Origin: Arthrobotrys musiformis
Taxonomy: Eukaryota; Ascomycota; Orbiliomycetes; Orbiliales; Orbiliaceae
DNA: 64,000 nucleotides
Direction: 5' to 3'
Assembly (NCBI GenBank): GCA_036971715.1
Contig: JAVHJL010000010.1
Location: forward strand, 930,001-994,000
Below the pieces are notes generated by a model. It was not told the origin of the DNA and ran no database searches. It worked only from the letters and a program-made list of their open reading frames with translations. The position numbers and the translations under genes were made by a program. Positions within the stretch are counted from its first letter, which is position 1. Every line of letters starts with the position of its first letter. Shown here one piece after another: positions 59,802-64,000 of the stretch.

Positions 59802-62480
59802 ATGCAACAATCAACGCAAGAAGGAGGGGAGCGTCGAAGGCGCAGGACGTCGCGGCACCATGCGCCGTCAGATACGCCCTTAGAAAAAACCCCGCAAAAG
59901 AGTAGGAGCCATGTACCTGAAAACCAGAAGATTAATGAGGTACCAGTTACTACGGCGGAGACGACTGCGAAGAATGATACGGGTCAGACCCTCGAGAACC
60001 AGCGGCGAGATCCACACCGCCCGGTTTACCATGAGACTATGGTGACATATAGTGCTACCACCCTCAGTTTCGATAACAGCGTTGGGTTGGCGGGGCGGGG
60101 CGAGAGCGCGAGTTTAGAAATCAGTCAGGGGGTTAGGAGCATGGGATTAAACGAACATGGTGAGGCCCGGGTGACAGGGTTTGAGACGGTCTCGAAGGTG
60201 GTGTTCTCCCTTCAACGAATATATTCGCATACATCGGTGTTTCGGTGCCTTAGAGCTGACAGGAATACGTGCATGAGGAATTTAGGTTGAGAGCAGGTAC
60301 ATCAAGTCATCTGGAACGGACCCAAAATACGAAACAGAGGGTACCAGGTCCAACAATACCCCATCACATTCCGAGAGCACACTGCATACCGCCGCAACAG
60401 TACGCAGCAGCGACTTCCAAGATGACGAAGACGAAGACGAAGCCTTTGAGTTTGAAAGGATGGCTTTTAGTTTTGAGAAAGCTAGAACGCACTTCGAAGC
60501 TTGCGACTGGGCAAACGCCGAGCTATATTTATCCGCTGTAATCACAATGTTAGACACTTATCCGAAATTCGAAGCTAGAATCCAAGGAGGCGATAGGTTC
60601 ACCATCATGTCTATTCTCGTAAAATGCCAGGCCAATCTCAATAAATGGGAGGAGGTCTTAAAGAATATCGATATTGTGGCAGAAAGTGCGAAAATTTCGA
60701 AGAATCTGCCGACCAGCCTACAGTCTATTATGGGAACACTAGAAACCCAGAGAGCGATGGCACATTTGGAACTTGGAAATCTGGAAAGCGCAAGGGGGGC
60801 CTGTAAAAAGGCTGTTAGGATCAGAAGGGAAGATTTGAGGATACGTGAAAGCGTTGAGTTGATGGTCGAAATTTTGGGGAAGATGGGGTCAGACTACAAT
60901 GTGGAGGCAGAGTTTTATAAGTCTTTGGTGCCAGGGGGGCTCGAGCCAAAACTGCCACCAGAAGAGACTCCTAGAGAGGGGCTAGAACGAGAGGGTGGTG
61001 AAAGGGGTTTGCCTCGCCACCAGGCTTCCCAGGGCAATACCGCCTGGCAAGAGGAGGACCAAAAGACCGTTAATTCCACTAGTACTTTTTTGGGGGATAT
61101 CGATATCGATACTGGAGAAGCGGCGACGAGGCGATCTACTACGTCGTATCCATTGGAAATATCGCCGTCAAGAGCGGAATCGCGATCCACAGGATTTTCA
61201 GTGGAGGTGGGGAGACCGAACAAAAATGAAGACGCCATAGATGTCGTATCAAGAGCTACTTCGAGTCAGGATCCGGATGGTTGGCTCGTCGAACTTTTGA
61301 CTGAATCTTGCCTCGAGATCGCGACCGATGCGGAAGGGGCAAAACGACTTGTTTCTACTACTCGTCGCAAGCATTACCAGGATGGAGTCTCGATATCCTC
61401 TGATTTGTTGCATCATTGGGTGACGATGTTGATGACGAAGGAGGGGCCTGAGGCCGTGGAGTTACTTAAACTTTTTCTTCCATATTATGGTAAGCTGATC
61501 GCCGGCTCTATATTCTCTGTTTCCAAGATTCATTCCTGTCTTTATACATATATACTGAACCCTGCGTATACTGTTTCAGGCGATCAAATCTTCAAGCTTC
61601 AAATAAACGATATATGGTTTCGTGACATCGGTGACTCTGGCAACATCGTCCATTACGCAACCGTGCTCAACCAGCCCGAGAAACTCGGTTTAATTCTCGA
61701 TTACAAACCGGGGGCAGTAAACTCGCTAACTAAAAAGAAGTACAGCGCTCTCCATATTGCTGCGAGGGGGGAGCATGTGGGGCTAAAGGTTTTACATACC
61801 CTTTTCGATCATGGAGCTGAGATGCCGCCCTGGTGGTCTGGGTACGAGGGTAGAACTAGATTCGGTGCGAGAAGTAAACCTGAAAATCCGATTTTACATA
61901 TGGCAATTGTGAAGGAAATGGGGGAGCGGGATATAGAGAAGTTGATTCTGCTTTTGAAAAAGGGAGCAGATATCAATGCTCGTGATTTTTTTTACAAAAC
62001 ACCACTAATGAAGGCGGTCCATTGCTCGGATATAAAGGTCATGAAGATTCTGCTTATGTGGGGGGCAGATGTCAACCTTGAGACACTTGATCGGCAGGAG
62101 AACGCGCTACATATGGCTGCGAAGTACTACAATGATATCGATGCTCCAGCTGGGAGCTCGACATTGGAAGATGCGATAGAAAGGATTAACAAGTTGTTGG
62201 TATATGGAGCAAACAAAAATGAAAAGTCCTGGATGAAGAGGCGGCCGGTGGATTACGTGACAAGTCAGGCGCGGTTGAAGCTCCTATCTGGAAAGCTTAA
62301 GTAAGGCGACCCTTCAAGTTAATATTCCAATATTTGTCGAGATCTAGATTTCTTTTCCGCTCGATATTTCCTTTCGGGTCCAGTTGTGTCGCTATTGTAT
62401 CTCTCGCTTGCTCTCGGGTATCATTGCTAACGACTGGTGTCTGTTTCAGGCCCGACCCTTGGTATCAGACTCTTTGGTGA
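59802..62480 (+). CDS. TPR–ankyrin repeat protein, copy A of a tandem pair
   Basis: Four exons (59802–60197, 60286–61489, 61580–62300, 62450–62480) encode 783 residues. The N-terminus (about 1–190) is polar and disordered, ending in DFQDDEDEDEAFEFER. A TPR-like helical region follows (about 193–340: FEKARTHFEACDWANAELYL, CQANLNKWEEVLKNID, AMAHLELGNLESARGACKKA). After a linker and a helical block come about five ankyrin repeats (about 550–770), for example SALHIAARGEHVGLKVLHTL, LILLLKKGADINARD and LLMWGADVNLETLDRQENAL. Intron 2 (61490–61579, GTAAGC…TTTCAG) is 90 bases with no in-frame stop, so retention would add 30 residues and keep the frame. The last exon adds PDPWYQTLW after a CTAAC branch site. 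The role is unknown; both repeat types mediate protein binding. No ATPase or effector domain is seen. Confidence 0.8.
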
Positions 62481-63444
62481 ATGCTTTGGCCATGGTGTAA
62501 TATGTATTGGTTCCAAGCTCTGAGGATAAAAAAACACTAGGATTTCGAACCGCGCGCACGTACTAGGTGGATATTTTAGGTCTAATCGTGACCGACGACA
62601 AATCTAAAAGATGCGCATGCTCACGAACATATGAGGCTGAGTTTCGAACACCGACACATATCGTGTTTGAAAATTTAGCTTGCCTGGGAGATTTGGAAAG
62701 ATTCGATTCTGGCTAAATACCTAATATTCGAAATTCGTTTCATGAGTAAATTAAATAATAGTCATGTACATACATACATACCTACATTGCATTTTTAGCT
62801 TCGGTCCCGGATCCCAGTACACCAATCTACAATCCGTTCAAAAGTTGACGTTTGTATCGATACATGCGTGCGCACATGCGACATTTATACGTCTTTTTAG
62901 TTCGAGGCGACGTTTTTTTAGTCAGCCTATTTTTCCAGTATAGCGGGTGAGATCTTGGCCATTCTGCCGGGTCCCACGTTGCTACATTCATTGGATGTCT
63001 CTTTCCGAGGCTACGAACGCTGGCGCGGTGTATCTGAACCTTGCAGGCCTTGAAGATCCAAGCTGTGGGGACCGCACAAGGCAGTGCGCCCGCCACGAGG
63101 CAATTCAGCGGGAATGTCCGCGAGATCCTTTTTGACTCAGTGCGGTCTCCCTATTAATTTGAAATTCCTAGAAAACCCCATTTTTGGGGTGAGGTCGGCG
63201 TATTGCTGTGAAGAAGAAACAGAAAACAAGATCGATCCCCCCGAAATCGAAAGAGCCTCCCACGTTATTAGTGCCAGCTCGACAACACTTACCCTTGAAA
63301 ACCAGGCAAAAATACAACGGCCAACTCAAAAACCAGTCCTGCAGTACTTACTAGTCCAAAGTCTAGGGTGATCGCGAGACCACTGCGAGTGCTAGTCCGC
63401 GGCGGTTAGCAAGGCCGGGCTGAAAAAAAACTCCACCCCAAGCT
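62481..63444. other. Spacer between the two TPR–ankyrin genes
   Basis: Probably the 3' end of copy A and the promoter of copy B. ACATACATACATACC occurs at 62767–62781. A frame at 63084–63371 contains TLENQAKIQRPTQKPV, which recalls the N-terminal TLENQRRDPHRPV of copy A, so a piece of a related N-terminus or an upstream exon of copy B may lie here. That match is short and uncertain. Confidence 0.4.
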
Positions 63445-64000
63445 ATGGGACCGGAAGGTATTCTGGAGGTGAACGCAAAGAGTGATACTCGAACTTCGAC
63501 TGAAAATCAATCTCAAGATTCTCAGCGATCGGTCTATCAGGAATCTCTCGCTATTCTCAATACAGGATTTGGATCTTTCAGCCTCGCTGAAAAAGTCGAA
63601 CACATGAGTCTACACAACCGCAATCGGACGTTTGAGGTGGAGGTACGTATACTTTTCCGGGTTTACTTTACATAACTAGCCATGGCAGAAATTAGTCCTG
63701 CCTTCGACTTTGTAGAATTCTATAGATCTCTAGATCTAGGACATGTCCGTTCTAATTTACCGGCCGTTGCCGTTATTCAATAGGTGGTTTCTGAGAGCCC
63801 GATCGGCACCTCACCAGTATTACCACGATTGGAAACCCAGAACTACAGATCTATATCTTCTGATGGCTCCTTCGAAAGCTCCCGGTATTCTAGGCGGGAA
63901 AGTAGCTCGACAGCGCTTACTGCTACTACCTACGACCCGCAAGAATCCGACTCCGACGATGAAGATATAAAACTCGGGAAGCTTAGGTACTACATCGGAG
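63445..64000 (+). CDS. N-terminal part of a second TPR–ankyrin-type gene, copy B (cut by window end)
   Basis: Exon 1 (63445–63642, 66 codons) and the start of exon 2 (63784–64000, still open at the window end) join in phase 0 across an intron with donor GTACGT, a TTCTAAT branch site and acceptor ATAG. The product matches copy A in layout: STENQSQDSQRSVYQES aligns with TLENQRRDPHRPVYHET, the intron falls at the same place (…FEVE|VVSE against …TVSK|VESR), and an acidic stretch (ESDSDDEDIKLGKLRYY) stands where copy A has DFQDDEDEDEAFEFERMAFS. The TPR and ankyrin parts would lie beyond the window. The true start could be an exon further upstream. Confidence 0.6.

Overview
The window is nuclear DNA of a filamentous ascomycete (Pezizomycotina). 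Coding exons are interrupted by short introns of about 54–185 bp with GTAAGT/GTATGT-like donors and CTAAC/TACTAAC-like branch sites. Leaders are pyrimidine-rich, and the gene set is typically fungal: a TEA-domain conidiation-type regulator, a Zn2Cys6 factor, a RAX1-type RGS protein and an SLC43/FMP42-type transporter. The class cannot be fixed from this sequence alone. Gene density is low: 15 protein genes plus one tRNA in 64 kb, with one gene-poor block of about 11 kb.

Left part (1–16.8 kb): an AbaA/TEC1-type TEA transcription factor (4.2–6.4 kb), a cyclophilin A-type prolyl isomerase (9.9–10.4 kb), a DUF155 (RMD1/RMD8, Sif3-like) membrane protein (12.1–14.2 kb) and a RAX1-like RGS membrane protein (15.5–16.8 kb), all on the plus strand and separated by long pyrimidine-rich spacers.

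Middle (16.8–28 kb): no gene that I can support. It holds microsatellites, homopolymer runs, a short tandem repeat and a family of degenerate dispersed repeats at 18.4–18.9 kb.

Centre-right (28–44 kb): an ELL-type RNA polymerase II elongation factor with an unusual same-frame ORF directly after its stop codon; GCN5 histone acetyltransferase (minus strand), divergent from a tiny four-exon OST5 gene; a small secreted protein resembling the PhiA group; RAD1 of the 9-1-1 checkpoint clamp, with two MluI cell-cycle boxes in its promoter; and a large Zn2Cys6 transcription factor (minus strand).

Right part (47.5–64 kb): a proteasome assembly chaperone 3-like gene, an intron-containing tRNA-Ser(UGA), an ERCC6L2-like SNF2 ATPase convergent with the ESCRT-II subunit gene SNF8, a seven-exon SLC43/FMP42-like major facilitator, and two tandem genes of one TPR–ankyrin family, the second cut by the window end.

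The genes are mostly independent housekeeping or regulatory loci (transcription and chromatin: TEA factor, ELL, GCN5, Zn2Cys6; genome stability: RAD1, ERCC6L2-like; proteostasis and trafficking: cyclophilin, PAC3, OST5, SNF8). I see no biosynthetic cluster, intact transposon, virus or CRISPR array. The most unusual items are the ELL same-frame extension, the tandem TPR–ankyrin pair, the non-standard helicase motifs of the ERCC6L2-like protein and the degenerate repeats in the gene-poor block. Exon boundaries were read by eye from splice signals and checked for reading-frame continuity; they have no transcript support.
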